A DNA stretch of 64,000 nt from Bacterioplanoides sp965200585 (GCF_965200585.1 NZ_OZ241361.1), one strand, 5' to 3'; counted from the stretch's first letter, positions 52,228-61,799 are shown. The notes: generated from the sequence alone by a model not told the origin. A program made the numbers and translations.

Positions 52228-54798
52228 ATGGGTGAGTTAGCCAAAGAAGTACTGCCAATTAACATCGAGGACGAACTGCAGCAGTCGTACCTTGATTATG
52301 CTATGAGCGTAATTGTTGGCCGTGCCTTGCCAGACGTGCGTGACGGTTTAAAGCCGGTGCACCGTCGTGTGTTACATGCCATGAATGTACTGGGCAATGA
52401 CTGGAATAAGCCATACAAAAAATCGGCCCGTGTGGTTGGTGACGTGATTGGTAAATACCACCCACATGGTGACTCTGCGGTATACGACACCATTGTACGT
52501 ATGGCTCAGGACTTCTCCATGCGCTATATGATGGTGGATGGTCAGGGTAACTTTGGTTCGATTGATGGCGACTCCCCGGCAGCGATGCGTTACACCGAAG
52601 TACGTATGGCAAAAATCAGCCATAGTATGTTGGGTGATATCGATAAAGAAACCGTTGATTGGGTGCCGAACTACGATGGTACTGAACAGATTCCGGAAGT
52701 GTTACCGACCCGTATTCCGAACCTGTTAGTCAACGGCTCTTCCGGTATTGCCGTAGGTATGGCGACTAATATTCCGCCGCATAATATCACTGAAGTATTA
52801 AACGGTACGCTGGCGTTAATCGACAATCCTGAGCTGGATGTTGATGGCCTGATGGAATATATCCCTGGCCCGGATTTCCCAACCGGTGCCTTTATTAACG
52901 GTCGTGATGGCATTGTTGAAGCCTACCGCACTGGCCGTGGCCGCATTTATATGCGTGCCAAGCATCATTTTGAAGAAAACGAAAAGAACGACAAGGTTTC
53001 GATTATCTTCACCGAAATCCCTTATATGGTGAACAAAGCCCGGGTGGTTGAAAAAATCGCTGAGCTGGTGAAAGACAAAAAAATCGAAGGCATTACTGAG
53101 CTGCGCGATGAGTCGGATAAAGACGGTATGCGCATTGTGGTGGAGCTGCGCCGTGGCGAAATGCCCGAGGTGGTGCTGAATAACCTGTTTGCCCAAACTC
53201 AGCTGCAAACGGTATTTGGTATTAATACCGTTGCGCTGGTGGATGGTCAGCCACGTACGCTGAACCTGAAGCAATTATTAGATGCCTTTGTTAAGCATCG
53301 TCGCGAAGTGGTGACACGTCGTACTATTTATGAGCTGCGTAAAGCGCGTGAGCGTGGTCATATTCTCGAAGGTCTGGCGCTGGCACTGGCGAATATCGAT
53401 CCGGTGATCGAATTAATCAAGCGCTCTCCAACAGCAGCCGAAGCTAAAGAAGCTTTGATTAACACTGCCTGGGAACCAGGTGATGTATCCGACATGCTGG
53501 CGCGTGCCGGTGAAGATGCTTGTCGTCCGGATGATCTTCCTGAGCAATATGGTTTCCGTGATGGTCGTTATTATTTGTCTCCGGTTCAGGCGCAAGCGAT
53601 TCTGGATTTGCGACTGCAAAAACTGACCGGCCTTGAGCACGAAAAACTGATCGAAGAGTATCAGGTGAAACTGACAGAAATCGCTGAATATCTGGAGATT
53701 CTGGGCAGCGCTGATCGCCTGATGCAGGTTATTCGTGAAGAATTAGAAGCAATTCGTGAAGAATACGGCGATGAGCGTCGTACCGAAATTATCGCGCAAA
53801 AACGTGATCTGACCATGGCGGATCTGATTCCGGAAGAAGATCTGGTTCTGACCCTGTCTCACGGCGGTTACGCCAAAACTCAGCCGATGGATACTTACCA
53901 AGCGCAACGCCGCGGTGGTAAAGGTAAATCGGCGACGTCGGTAAAAGACGAAGATTTTGTTGAACATTTATTGGTGGTGAACAGCCACGATACCGTGTTG
54001 TGTTTCACCGATGCCGGTAAAGTCTATTGGTTAACCGTTTACGATATTCCGCAAGCGGGACGTAACGCCAAAGGTCGTCCGATTGTTAACGTACTGAATT
54101 TATCTGAAGAAGGCGAGCGTATTACCGCGATTCTGCCGGTTGATGAATACAGCGCAGACCGTTATGTGTTTATGGCAACGCAGAAAGGCACGGTTAAGAA
54201 AACCTCTCTGGATCAGTTCTCCCGCCCTCGTTCTACCGGTCTGATCGCATGTGAGCTGGATGATGGTGATCATCTGGTAGGCGTTGCGATTACCGATGGC
54301 AGTAAAGATATTCTGATGATGTCAGATGCTGGTAAGGCCGTACGTTTCAGCGAAGAAGCTGTTCGTCCAATGGGCCGTACCGCGCGCGGTGTGCGTGGTA
54401 TCAAGCTGGCCGATGATCAGAATGTGATCTCTCTGATTATTCCGGAAGAAGGCGGCACGATTCTAACGGCATCTGAGCGTGGTTTTGGTAAACGCACGGC
54501 AGTGACTGAATTCCCAACCAAAGGCCGTGGTACCCAGGGTGTAATCGCCATGGTGACCAGTGAGCGTAATGGTGCCTTGGTTGGTGCCGTTCAGGTGTTT
54601 GAAAACGATGAAGTGATGCTGGTATCTGACCAAGGCACACTGGTTCGTACCCGCGTTAGCGAAGTCTCTCAATTAGGTCGTAATACTCAGGGTGTGACTC
54701 TGATTAAAGTGTCTGACAAAGAGAAACTGGTGGGTGTTGAGCGCATTTGTGATGCTGACGAAGATGAGTCGGAAAGTGAAGAAGTGATTGAGGGATAA
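52228..54798 (+). CDS. gyrA: DNA gyrase subunit A
   Basis: 856 residues, full length. Introduces negative supercoils with GyrB. Catalytic Tyr122 in SPAAMRYTEVRM; the quinolone-resistance region reads HPHGDSAVYDTIV with the sensitive Ser83 and Asp87; the C-terminal domain holds the GyrA box QRRGGKG that wraps DNA and marks this as GyrA, not ParC; acidic tail DADEDESESEEVIEG. The Wzz-like gene follows at once. Confidence 0.98.
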   Translation: MGELAKEVLPINIEDELQQSYLDYAMSVIVGRALPDVRDGLKPVHRRVLHAMNVLGNDWNKPYKKSARVVGDVIGKYHPHGDSAVYDTIVRMAQDFSMRYMMVDGQGNFGSIDGDSPAAMRYTEVRMAKISHSMLGDIDKETVDWVPNYDGTEQIPEVLPTRIPNLLVNGSSGIAVGMATNIPPHNITEVLNGTLALIDNPELDVDGLMEYIPGPDFPTGAFINGRDGIVEAYRTGRGRIYMRAKHHFEENEKNDKVSIIFTEIPYMVNKARVVEKIAELVKDKKIEGITELRDESDKDGMRIVVELRRGEMPEVVLNNLFAQTQLQTVFGINTVALVDGQPRTLNLKQLLDAFVKHRREVVTRRTIYELRKARERGHILEGLALALANIDPVIELIKRSPTAAEAKEALINTAWEPGDVSDMLARAGEDACRPDDLPEQYGFRDGRYYLSPVQAQAILDLRLQKLTGLEHEKLIEEYQVKLTEIAEYLEILGSADRLMQVIREELEAIREEYGDERRTEIIAQKRDLTMADLIPEEDLVLTLSHGGYAKTQPMDTYQAQRRGGKGKSATSVKDEDFVEHLLVVNSHDTVLCFTDAGKVYWLTVYDIPQAGRNAKGRPIVNVLNLSEEGERITAILPVDEYSADRYVFMATQKGTVKKTSLDQFSRPRSTGLIACELDDGDHLVGVAITDGSKDILMMSDAGKAVRFSEEAVRPMGRTARGVRGIKLADDQNVISLIIPEEGGTILTASERGFGKRTAVTEFPTKGRGTQGVIAMVTSERNGALVGAVQVFENDEVMLVSDQGTLVRTRVSEVSQLGRNTQGVTLIKVSDKEKLVGVERICDADEDESESEEVIEG

Positions 54799-54804
54799 GT
54801 GGCA

Positions 54805-55893
54805 ATGGAAGTAACGAATAACCAAAACGAACGTAATAATGAAATCGATTTATTTGATTTGATTGATGATCTTAAGGATAAATGGTATTGGATTGCGGGT
54901 ACGGTTGCATTGACGGTTGCTTTAGCTTTGGTTTATGCCTTTATCGCAACGCCGGTGTATAAAACTGAGCTTGTTGTTAAGGAAGCGGATGATGTGGCTT
55001 TTTTAGAGGTGAATCAACCAGCACTTAAAAATGTGCTTGGGAATAACTTTCTTACTGCCAATAAAACATTTAAGAGCATTCGTGCATCATTTTTATCAGC
55101 TTCTGTTATTAGTGACTTTTATTCACTTTTGCAGCAGGAAGGTAATAAAGCACTGATGCAGTTGATTTACAACGATCAATTATCACAAGAACAAAATCTT
55201 AAATTATTTGTTGAACGTTTTAGCCACTCTGATCCAGGTAATAAAGATTCAGATTTATTTTTGAAGGTTCAGTTTGAGTTGGCTGATGCAGAGCTATCTG
55301 CTCAGGTTTTAAATAAGTTCGCGGAGTTTGTTCAAGCTCGGTATCAATATAAAATTCAGAATGATGTTGCTTTGCTCACTGCCACCAAATTGGCTGACTG
55401 GCAAATTCAAGTCGATGACTTACGTTCACAGTATCATGCTGATAAAGAGCGTCGTATTCTTCAGTTAGCCGATGCGGCAGGTGTCGCTGAGTCAATTGGC
55501 CAGAAAAGCCCTTTATATCGTGGTGACCGTGTGTCAGTTGGTTCTCTGCCTCCACTATTTATGATGGGTGAGAATGCGCTAAGAGCTGAGCTTAAGCTTT
55601 TAAAAGATCGCCCATCTGAATTAGATGATAGTTATATTGGTGGGCTGTCTGAATTATTAAGAAAAATGCAAGTGGTGGAAAGTGCTGAAATTCGTTGGGG
55701 TCAAGTAGTTTTTGTTGTTTATGATCAGAAAGCAGTTGTACCTCTGTCACCTATTAAACCTCGTAAAAAGTTAATTATTGCATTGGGTGTGGTAGCCGGT
55801 CTCATGGCGGGCTCGATGTTTGCTCTGATTGCCGCAGCTAACGTTCGCCGTCGTGAACGTAAAAAGCTAATTAAAGAACGTAAATTATCTTAA
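54805..55893 (+). CDS. Wzz-type chain-length regulator
   Basis: 362 residues. Two membrane helices (about 28-52 and 326-345) flank a large periplasmic helical domain; PVYKTELVV after TM1 and VPLSPIKPRKKL before TM2 are the Wzz signature (Pro/Gly-rich TM2 entry). Sets polysaccharide chain length in the Wzx/Wzy route. The gene is much more AT-rich than its neighbours: line 54841-54900 has 19 G/C in 60 bases against 32 in 60 in gyrA line 54541-54600. It sits between gyrA and serC, which are adjacent in Pseudomonas, so recent acquisition or displacement is likely. GTG six bases upstream is an alternative start. Confidence 0.83.
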   Translation: MEVTNNQNERNNEIDLFDLIDDLKDKWYWIAGTVALTVALALVYAFIATPVYKTELVVKEADDVAFLEVNQPALKNVLGNNFLTANKTFKSIRASFLSASVISDFYSLLQQEGNKALMQLIYNDQLSQEQNLKLFVERFSHSDPGNKDSDLFLKVQFELADAELSAQVLNKFAEFVQARYQYKIQNDVALLTATKLADWQIQVDDLRSQYHADKERRILQLADAAGVAESIGQKSPLYRGDRVSVGSLPPLFMMGENALRAELKLLKDRPSELDDSYIGGLSELLRKMQVVESAEIRWGQVVFVVYDQKAVVPLSPIKPRKKLIIALGVVAGLMAGSMFALIAAANVRRRERKKLIKERKLS

Positions 55894-55906
55894 GTCTGGA
55901 TATAAC

Positions 55907-56989
55907 ATGACACGAGCATTTAATTTTTGTGCCGGCCCGGCAGCTCTGCCAACGACAGTTTTAGAGCGCGCTCAGCAGGAAATGGCGGATTGGCACGGCA
56001 AGGGCTTATCCATTATGGAAATGAGCCACCGTAGTAAAGAGTTTGTTTCGGTTGCGGAAAAAGCCGAGCAGGATCTGCGTGATTTAATGCAGATTCCGGG
56101 CAACTACAAGGTTCTGTTTATGCAGGGTGGTGCCAGCAGCCAGTTCGCGATGATTCCGATGAATCTGCTACGTGGCAAGTCGAAAGCTGACTATATCAAC
56201 ACTGGTCAGTGGTCTAAAAAAGCGATTGCGGAAGCGAAGCGTTATTGCGACGTCAATATCGCCGCCACAGCTGAAGGTAGTGGTTTCTGTTCGGCACCAG
56301 CGCAAAATGAGCTGAATTTATCCGCTGATGCAGCTTATGTTCATTACTGTCCGAATGAAACCATTGGTGGTGTGAAGTTCGATTACATCCCTGAAACTGG
56401 CGATGTACCGTTGGTGGCGGATTTTTCCTCTTCCATTTTGTCGGAAGAAGTGGATGTTTCTAAATTCGGCATGATTTACGCCGGTGCGCAGAAAAACATC
56501 GGTCCTGCAGGTTTGTGTGTCGTTATTATCCGCGAAGATTTACTAGGCGAAGCGATTGACGGTACGCCAACCATGTTTAGTTACAAGGTGGCTGCTGATA
56601 ATGCTTCTATGTACAACACGCCGCCAAGCTACAGCTGGTATCTGGCTGGCTTAGTATTTGAATGGTTAAAAGAGCAGGGTGGCGTTGCTGCCATGGCTGA
56701 AATTAATCAGCGTAAAGCTAAGAAGCTGTACGATTACATTGATGGTAGTGGTTTCTACGCCAATCCGGTTGCTAAAAACAATCGCTCAATCATGAATGTG
56801 CCATTCACGCTGAAAGATGATGCGCTGGATAAAACCTTTCTGGCAGAAAGTGAAGCCGCTGGTTTATTAAATCTGGCGGGTCACCGCAGTGTGGGTGGTA
56901 TGCGCGCCAGTATTTATAACGCAGTGCCGGAAGCTGGTGTTGATGCGTTAATTGAATTTATGGCTGAGTTTGCTGAGAAGAACTCATAG
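55907..56989 (+). CDS. serC: Phosphoserine aminotransferase
   Basis: 360 residues, class V PLP enzyme. FNFCAGPAALPTTVLERAQQEM start, FMQGGASSQFAMIPMN, PLVADFSSSILSEEVDV and GMIYAGAQKNIGPAGLCVVII with the PLP-lysine in AQKN. Makes phosphoserine from 3-phosphohydroxypyruvate for serine and also 4-phosphohydroxythreonine for pyridoxal phosphate. Followed by repeat copies C and E before pheA. Confidence 0.97.
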   Translation: MTRAFNFCAGPAALPTTVLERAQQEMADWHGKGLSIMEMSHRSKEFVSVAEKAEQDLRDLMQIPGNYKVLFMQGGASSQFAMIPMNLLRGKSKADYINTGQWSKKAIAEAKRYCDVNIAATAEGSGFCSAPAQNELNLSADAAYVHYCPNETIGGVKFDYIPETGDVPLVADFSSSILSEEVDVSKFGMIYAGAQKNIGPAGLCVVIIREDLLGEAIDGTPTMFSYKVAADNASMYNTPPSYSWYLAGLVFEWLKEQGGVAAMAEINQRKAKKLYDYIDGSGFYANPVAKNNRSIMNVPFTLKDDALDKTFLAESEAAGLLNLAGHRSVGGMRASIYNAVPEAGVDALIEFMAEFAEKNS

Positions 56990-57007
56990 TTTTTTAGTAA
57001 TAATTCA

Positions 57008-57117
57008 AATCGAGAGTCAGATACTTTTTCAATAGCAGCGACAGGATGTCGCGGTAGCATAGAAGGCCAGGGATGGCCTATCTATGCGGCGGCTGAAAAA
57101 GTATCTGGCTCTTGATT
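57008..57117 (+). repeat. Three-way-junction repeat, copy C
   Basis: Sense copy in the 3' region of serC. Outer stem of 24 positions with two mismatches (57008-57031 with 57094-57117, core AGATACTTTTTCA), the best outer stem of the family. Hairpin 1 GCGACA-GGA-TGTCGC, hairpin 2 GCATAGA...GGCC-AGGGAT-GGCC...TCTATGC. Confidence 0.9.
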
Positions 57118-57137
57118 GTTTATCTGATAATTACCGG

Positions 57138-57244
57138 CGGAAAGTCGGCTATCTTTCGGCACACACATCGCAAGGAGCGTCCCTGCATCCTGCGATGAGC
57201 ACGCAACATCCCTGTTGCTGTTCTGAAAAATAGCCCACTTTTCG
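57138..57244 (-). repeat. Three-way-junction repeat, copy E (divergent)
   Basis: Minus-strand copy 20 bases past copy C. Outer stem 57138-57157 with 57225-57244 (20 positions, three mismatches of which one is G.T). Hairpin 1 is GCAAC-AGGGAT-GTTGC, hairpin 2 is CATCGCA...GC-AGGGAC-GC...TGCGATG. The conserved linkers are weaker, so it has diverged. It ends 23 bases before the pheA start and is antisense to pheA. Confidence 0.75.
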
Positions 57245-57267
57245 CTTCAATGGGGGTTTGTAACCGC

Positions 57268-58380
57268 ATGAGCGAAACGGCCATAGGTGAAGCGCAGGAA
57301 CTTGAGATTTTACGAAATAAAATCGATAGCCTGGATAAAGAAATCCACAAGCTGATAAATGAGCGCGCTCGCTGCGCTCAGGAAGTCGCTGAGGTGAAGC
57401 AAAAATACGCAGCTCCTGGAGAGCATGTGGTGTTTTACCGCCCTGAACGCGAAGCTCAGGTGTTGCGCAAGGTGATGGATCGCAACGAAGGCCCATTGGC
57501 CGATGAATCTATGGCGCGTTTATTTCGTGAGATCATGTCTCAGTGCCTGGCATTGGAAGAGCCATTAAATGTTGCTTACCTTGGTCCTGAAGGCACTTTT
57601 ACTCAGCAAGCGGCGGTGAAGCACTTTGGCCACGCGGTGCAAACTGCGGGGCAGGTTTCTATTGCTGATGTGTTTCGTGAAGTTGAAAGCGGTAATGCCA
57701 ATTACGGTGTGGTGCCGGTAGAAAATTCTACTGAAGGTGTTGTTACACACACCTTAGACACCTTTGTTCACTCGAACCTGAATATTTGTGGTGAAGTCGC
57801 TTTGCGTATACATCACCACCTTTTAGTTAAAGAAAGTGAAGTAGAGCAGAATATTCAACGGATTTATTCCCACGCCCAGTCGCTGGGTCAATGCCGTTTA
57901 TGGTTGGATCAGAATTATCCAAACGTAGAGCGCATTCCGGTGAGCTCCAACGCCGAAGCGGCAAGGCGCGCTGCGCAGGAAGAAGGTGCGGCGGCAATTG
58001 CTTCAGAGGCTGCGGCTGAGCTATACGATCTGGTGATGAAAAATGCCAAGATCGAAGATCGTCCGGATAACACCACGCGTTTCCTGATTATTGGTCCGCA
58101 AAAAACCATGGCTTCTGGTGAAGACAAAACCTCGATTCTTGTATCCAGTCGCAACCAGCCAGGCGCTTTATATCAGGTGCTTGAGCCATTCCATCAGGCG
58201 GGTATCAGTATGACCCGTATTGAGAGTCGACCTTCTGAATCCGGTACCTGGAATTACGTGTTCTTTATTGATTTTGAGGGCCATGCTGACGACGCTCATA
58301 TTGCGCCAGTGTTGGAAAACCTGCGCAATATTTCTGTTGATTTTAAATGTCTGGGGTCTTACCCCAAAGCGGTACTCTAA
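57268..58380 (+). CDS. pheA: Bifunctional chorismate mutase/prephenate dehydratase
   Basis: 370 residues from the ATG chosen, with GGGGG 11 bases upstream; an ATG six codons earlier has no ribosome-binding site. Three parts: chorismate mutase (about 10-90, LRNKIDSLDKEIHKLINERARCAQEVAEVKQKY), prephenate dehydratase (VAYLGPEGTFTQQAAVKHFG, VPVENSTEGVV, TTRFLIIG) and a C-terminal ACT domain (GALYQVLEPFHQAGISMTRIESRPS) that binds phenylalanine for feedback inhibition. Commits chorismate to phenylalanine. No leader-peptide attenuator is visible; repeat copy E fills the upstream gap. Confidence 0.97.
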   Translation: MSETAIGEAQELEILRNKIDSLDKEIHKLINERARCAQEVAEVKQKYAAPGEHVVFYRPEREAQVLRKVMDRNEGPLADESMARLFREIMSQCLALEEPLNVAYLGPEGTFTQQAAVKHFGHAVQTAGQVSIADVFREVESGNANYGVVPVENSTEGVVTHTLDTFVHSNLNICGEVALRIHHHLLVKESEVEQNIQRIYSHAQSLGQCRLWLDQNYPNVERIPVSSNAEAARRAAQEEGAAAIASEAAAELYDLVMKNAKIEDRPDNTTRFLIIGPQKTMASGEDKTSILVSSRNQPGALYQVLEPFHQAGISMTRIESRPSESGTWNYVFFIDFEGHADDAHIAPVLENLRNISVDFKCLGSYPKAVL

Positions 58381-58401
58381 ATAGAAGCGGTGCTTTAAAT
58401 T

Positions 58402-59535
58402 ATGACTACAGATTACAAAAGCCAGGCGGTTGACGGTGTTCAGGGTTTGCGCCCATATCAGCCGGGTAAGCCAATTGATGAACTGGCGCGTGAATTAGGT
58501 TTAAACGAAAAAGACATCGTTAAATTAGCCAGTAACGAAAATCCGGTCGGTCCTAGTCCTAAGGCGCTGGCGGCAATTCAGGGTGAGTTGCAAGAATTAA
58601 CCCGTTACCCAGATGGTGCTGGTTTTGACCTGAAAAAAGTTTTATGTGAAAAGCTGAATATCCAGCCAGAGCAAATCACACTGGGTAATGGTTCGTCCGA
58701 TATTTTGGATTTCATCACCCGTGTGTTTGTGAATGATGGCGATAATGTGGTTGTTTCGCAGCATGCGTTTGCCATCTATGGTTTGGTCGCAAAAATGGTA
58801 GGTGCAGAAACCATTGCTGCTCCGGCAAAGAATTTTGCCCACGACCTGGACGCCATGCTGGCAGCTATTAACGATAAAACCCGTATCGTGTTTGTCACTA
58901 ATCCTAATAACCCTACCGGTACCTGGATTAAAAAAGACGAACTGATTGCGTTTCTGGATAAAGTACCTGAGCGTGTTCTGGTATTGCTCGATGAGGCGTA
59001 CTTTGAGTATGTTGATGAGAATGACTATCCGAATGGATTGGCACTGTTAAATCAGTATCCAAATCTGGTGGTGACCCGCACTTTTTCTAAAGCGTATGGA
59101 TTAGCGTCAATGCGTGTGGGTTATGGTGTATCCAGCCCGGAAATTGCTGACTTACTGAATCGCGTGCGTCCACCGTTTAATGTGAATTCCTTTGCACTGG
59201 CTGCTGCAAAAGCTGCCATGTTGGATGAAGAGTACGTTGCCAAAAGCATCGCCGTGAATAATAGCGGCATGGCTTACCTTGAGAATGAATTTAACCGGCT
59301 CGGTCTCGATTTTATTCTGTCAGTGGGTAACTTTATCAGTGTGAAAATGCCTGCAGGTATTAATGCTATGGCGGTGAATAGCGGCCTTCTGCAAGAGGGG
59401 GTGATTGTTCGCCCGGTAGCTAACTATGAAATGCCGGAATATCTACGCGTTTCGATCGGTGTTGAAAAAGAAAATCAGGCCTTTATTGCTGCTTTAGAAA
59501 AAGTGTTGGCTCAATTAGGTGAATCAGGTGATTAA
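58402..59535 (+). CDS. hisC: Histidinol-phosphate/aromatic aminotransferase
   Basis: 377 residues, type I PLP enzyme. LASNENPVGPSPKALAAI, GNGSSDILDFI, VTNPNNPTGTWIKK, LLDEAYFEYV and TFSKAYGLASMRVGYG with the PLP-lysine. In this pheA-hisC-tyrA/aroA order, HisC is thought to serve both histidine synthesis and the final transamination to phenylalanine and tyrosine. Confidence 0.95.
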   Translation: MTTDYKSQAVDGVQGLRPYQPGKPIDELARELGLNEKDIVKLASNENPVGPSPKALAAIQGELQELTRYPDGAGFDLKKVLCEKLNIQPEQITLGNGSSDILDFITRVFVNDGDNVVVSQHAFAIYGLVAKMVGAETIAAPAKNFAHDLDAMLAAINDKTRIVFVTNPNNPTGTWIKKDELIAFLDKVPERVLVLLDEAYFEYVDENDYPNGLALLNQYPNLVVTRTFSKAYGLASMRVGYGVSSPEIADLLNRVRPPFNVNSFALAAAKAAMLDEEYVAKSIAVNNSGMAYLENEFNRLGLDFILSVGNFISVKMPAGINAMAVNSGLLQEGVIVRPVANYEMPEYLRVSIGVEKENQAFIAALEKVLAQLGESGD

Positions 59536-61797
59536 TTGAATAAAGCCGCTACAGACTTTCACATTAACAAAATTGCAGTTATTGGCCTGGGCCTGATTGG
59601 TTGCTCCTGGGTTAAAGGCTTGCGATTGCGTGGCTGTGTTCAGCAGGTGTCTGGTTATGATCGCAATCTGGACTCAATGCAGCTGGCTCAGGAGCACGGC
59701 ATCATTGATTCCTACGATAAGGATATTCAGCAGGTTGTGCGTGATGCCGATCTGGTGGTGGTGTCAGTGCCTATTCTGGCGATTGATTCCGTGTTGGAAT
59801 CCATTGCACCAGCCATTGGTGAAAATACCGTATTAACCGATGTGGGGTCGGTTAAGGGTTCGGTTGCAAATTCAGCTGCAAAAATCTTTGGGGCTGATTT
59901 TAATCGTTTTGTTCTTGGCCATCCGATCGCTGGCTCTGAGCGCAGTGGCGTGACTGCTGCGGATGAATACCTGTACCTCAATCATAAAGTGATTATTACA
60001 CCGGAAAATCATACCTCTCCTCAGGCGCTAGCATTGGTGCGTAATGCCTGGTGTGTGGTGGGTGCTGATGTTGAATATATGACAGTGGAACACCATGATG
60101 AAGTGCTGGCTGCAACCAGTCATTTGCCTCATTTATTGGCTTATTCGCTGACTGATACGCTGGCGAACAGTCATGAAAATAAAGAAATCTTTAATTATGC
60201 GGCCGGCGGCTTTCGCGACTTTACCCGCATTGCAGCAAGTAGCCCGGTGATGTGGCGTGATATTTTTTCCGCCAATAAAGATCAGATTTTAAAAACGCTG
60301 GATTTATTTCAGCACGACCTCAAATTTTTGCGCCAGGCCATCGAGGAAGATGATACCACTCAGGTTATGGGGGTTCTGACCCGGGCTAAGGTTGCGCGTG
60401 ACCATTTTTCAAAAATTCTCGCCCGCAGGGCCTATGTGGAACCTATGAAAGCGACATCTATTACTTACCGTGCCCTTCCGGGTAAGGCATTATCTGGCAG
60501 CTTCCGAGTGCCGGGGGACAAATCCATTTCTCACCGCTCTATTATGTTGGGCTCGCTGGCTAACGGCACTACCGAGGTGACTGGTTTCCTCGAGGGTGAG
60601 GATGCTTTGGCGACTCTGCAAGCCTTCCGTGATATGGGTGTGGTCATTGAAGGGCCACATCGTGGTCGGGTGACCATTCATGGTGTGGGTTTACATGGCT
60701 TACAGGCACCACCCAATGCGTTATATGTTGGCAATTCTGGAACCACCATTCGTCTGTTGTCAGGCCTGATGGCAGGTCAGAAGTTTGATGTTGAAATGAG
60801 TGGTGATGAATCACTGTCTAAGCGACCAATGGGGCGTGTGGCTAATCCATTAAAAGCAATGGGTGCCGTGGTAGAAACCGCTGAAAATGGTCGGCCTCCT
60901 CTTGTCATTAAAGGCAGTGAGCTGAGCGAAAATGGTTCGTCTCTGAAAGGTATTCATTACGATCTGCCTATGGCCAGCGCTCAGGTAAAAAGCTGCGTGC
61001 TGCTGGCGGGCCTGTATGCCGAGGGTGAAACCTCGGTGACTGAGCCAGCGCCAACTCGAGACCATACCGAGCGCATGTTAAAAGGTTTTGGTTATGATGT
61101 TCAGGTGAATGGTTCAACGGTTTCTTTAAAATCCGGTGGTGAGTTAACGGCAACAAATATTGATGTGCCGTCTGATATTTCATCGGCTGCTTTCTTTATG
61201 GTAGCGGCGAGCATTATGCCGGGTTCCGACATTACATTAGAGCATGTGGGTATTAACCCAACCCGTATTGGTGTGATCAATATTCTGAAGGCTATGGGTG
61301 GCAACCTAGAAGTGTTAAATGAGCGTGAAGTCGGCGGTGAGCCGGTGGCGGATATTCGTATTCAGAGCGCTCAGTTAAAAGGTATTCATATTCCGGAAGA
61401 TCAGGTGCCGCTGGCGATTGATGAATTCCCAGCATTGTTTATTGCTGCTGCGTGTGCGGAAGGTGAAACCGTTCTGACGGGTGCAGAAGAATTGCGAGTT
61501 AAAGAAAGCGATCGTATTCAGGCCATGGTCGATGGCTTAGTGACTCTGGGTGTGGATGCAAAAGGCACTGAAGATGGTGCAATCATTCAGGGCTTCGGCT
61601 CTGATGGCAGCTTTGGTGATGGAGAGATCGTGACTCATCACGATCACCGTATTGCCATGAGCTTTGCGATTGCTTCTCTGCGTGGCAGCGACGCACCGAT
61701 CAATATTCTGGATTGTGCCAATGTGGCAACGTCATTCCCGAACTTTGTTGAGCTGGCTAATGGCGCTGGTATGAATCTGACAGTGGAAGAGGTGTAG
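59536..61797 (+). CDS. tyrA-aroA: Fused prephenate dehydrogenase/EPSP synthase
   Basis: 753 residues joining two enzymes. The N-terminal part (about 1-295) is TyrA-type: NAD loop IAVIGLGLIGCSW, VVVSVPI, GSVKGS and GHPIAGSERSG. From about 305 comes EPSP synthase: GSFRVPGDKSISHRSIMLGSLANGTTEV, NSGTTIRLLSGLMAG and SERPMGR-type SKRPMGRVANPLK, DEFPALFIAAACAEG and RVKESDR. The fusion is known in Pseudomonadales. The start is TTG, one base after the hisC stop, with AGGTGA upstream; no ATG precedes the NAD loop. Confidence 0.96.
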   Translation: MNKAATDFHINKIAVIGLGLIGCSWVKGLRLRGCVQQVSGYDRNLDSMQLAQEHGIIDSYDKDIQQVVRDADLVVVSVPILAIDSVLESIAPAIGENTVLTDVGSVKGSVANSAAKIFGADFNRFVLGHPIAGSERSGVTAADEYLYLNHKVIITPENHTSPQALALVRNAWCVVGADVEYMTVEHHDEVLAATSHLPHLLAYSLTDTLANSHENKEIFNYAAGGFRDFTRIAASSPVMWRDIFSANKDQILKTLDLFQHDLKFLRQAIEEDDTTQVMGVLTRAKVARDHFSKILARRAYVEPMKATSITYRALPGKALSGSFRVPGDKSISHRSIMLGSLANGTTEVTGFLEGEDALATLQAFRDMGVVIEGPHRGRVTIHGVGLHGLQAPPNALYVGNSGTTIRLLSGLMAGQKFDVEMSGDESLSKRPMGRVANPLKAMGAVVETAENGRPPLVIKGSELSENGSSLKGIHYDLPMASAQVKSCVLLAGLYAEGETSVTEPAPTRDHTERMLKGFGYDVQVNGSTVSLKSGGELTATNIDVPSDISSAAFFMVAASIMPGSDITLEHVGINPTRIGVINILKAMGGNLEVLNEREVGGEPVADIRIQSAQLKGIHIPEDQVPLAIDEFPALFIAAACAEGETVLTGAEELRVKESDRIQAMVDGLVTLGVDAKGTEDGAIIQGFGSDGSFGDGEIVTHHDHRIAMSFAIASLRGSDAPINILDCANVATSFPNFVELANGAGMNLTVEEV

Positions 61798-61799
61798 TT

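Noticed and set aside
52228..54798. Quinolone resistance mutation in gyrA
   Set aside because: Ser83 and Asp87 are the sensitive forms.
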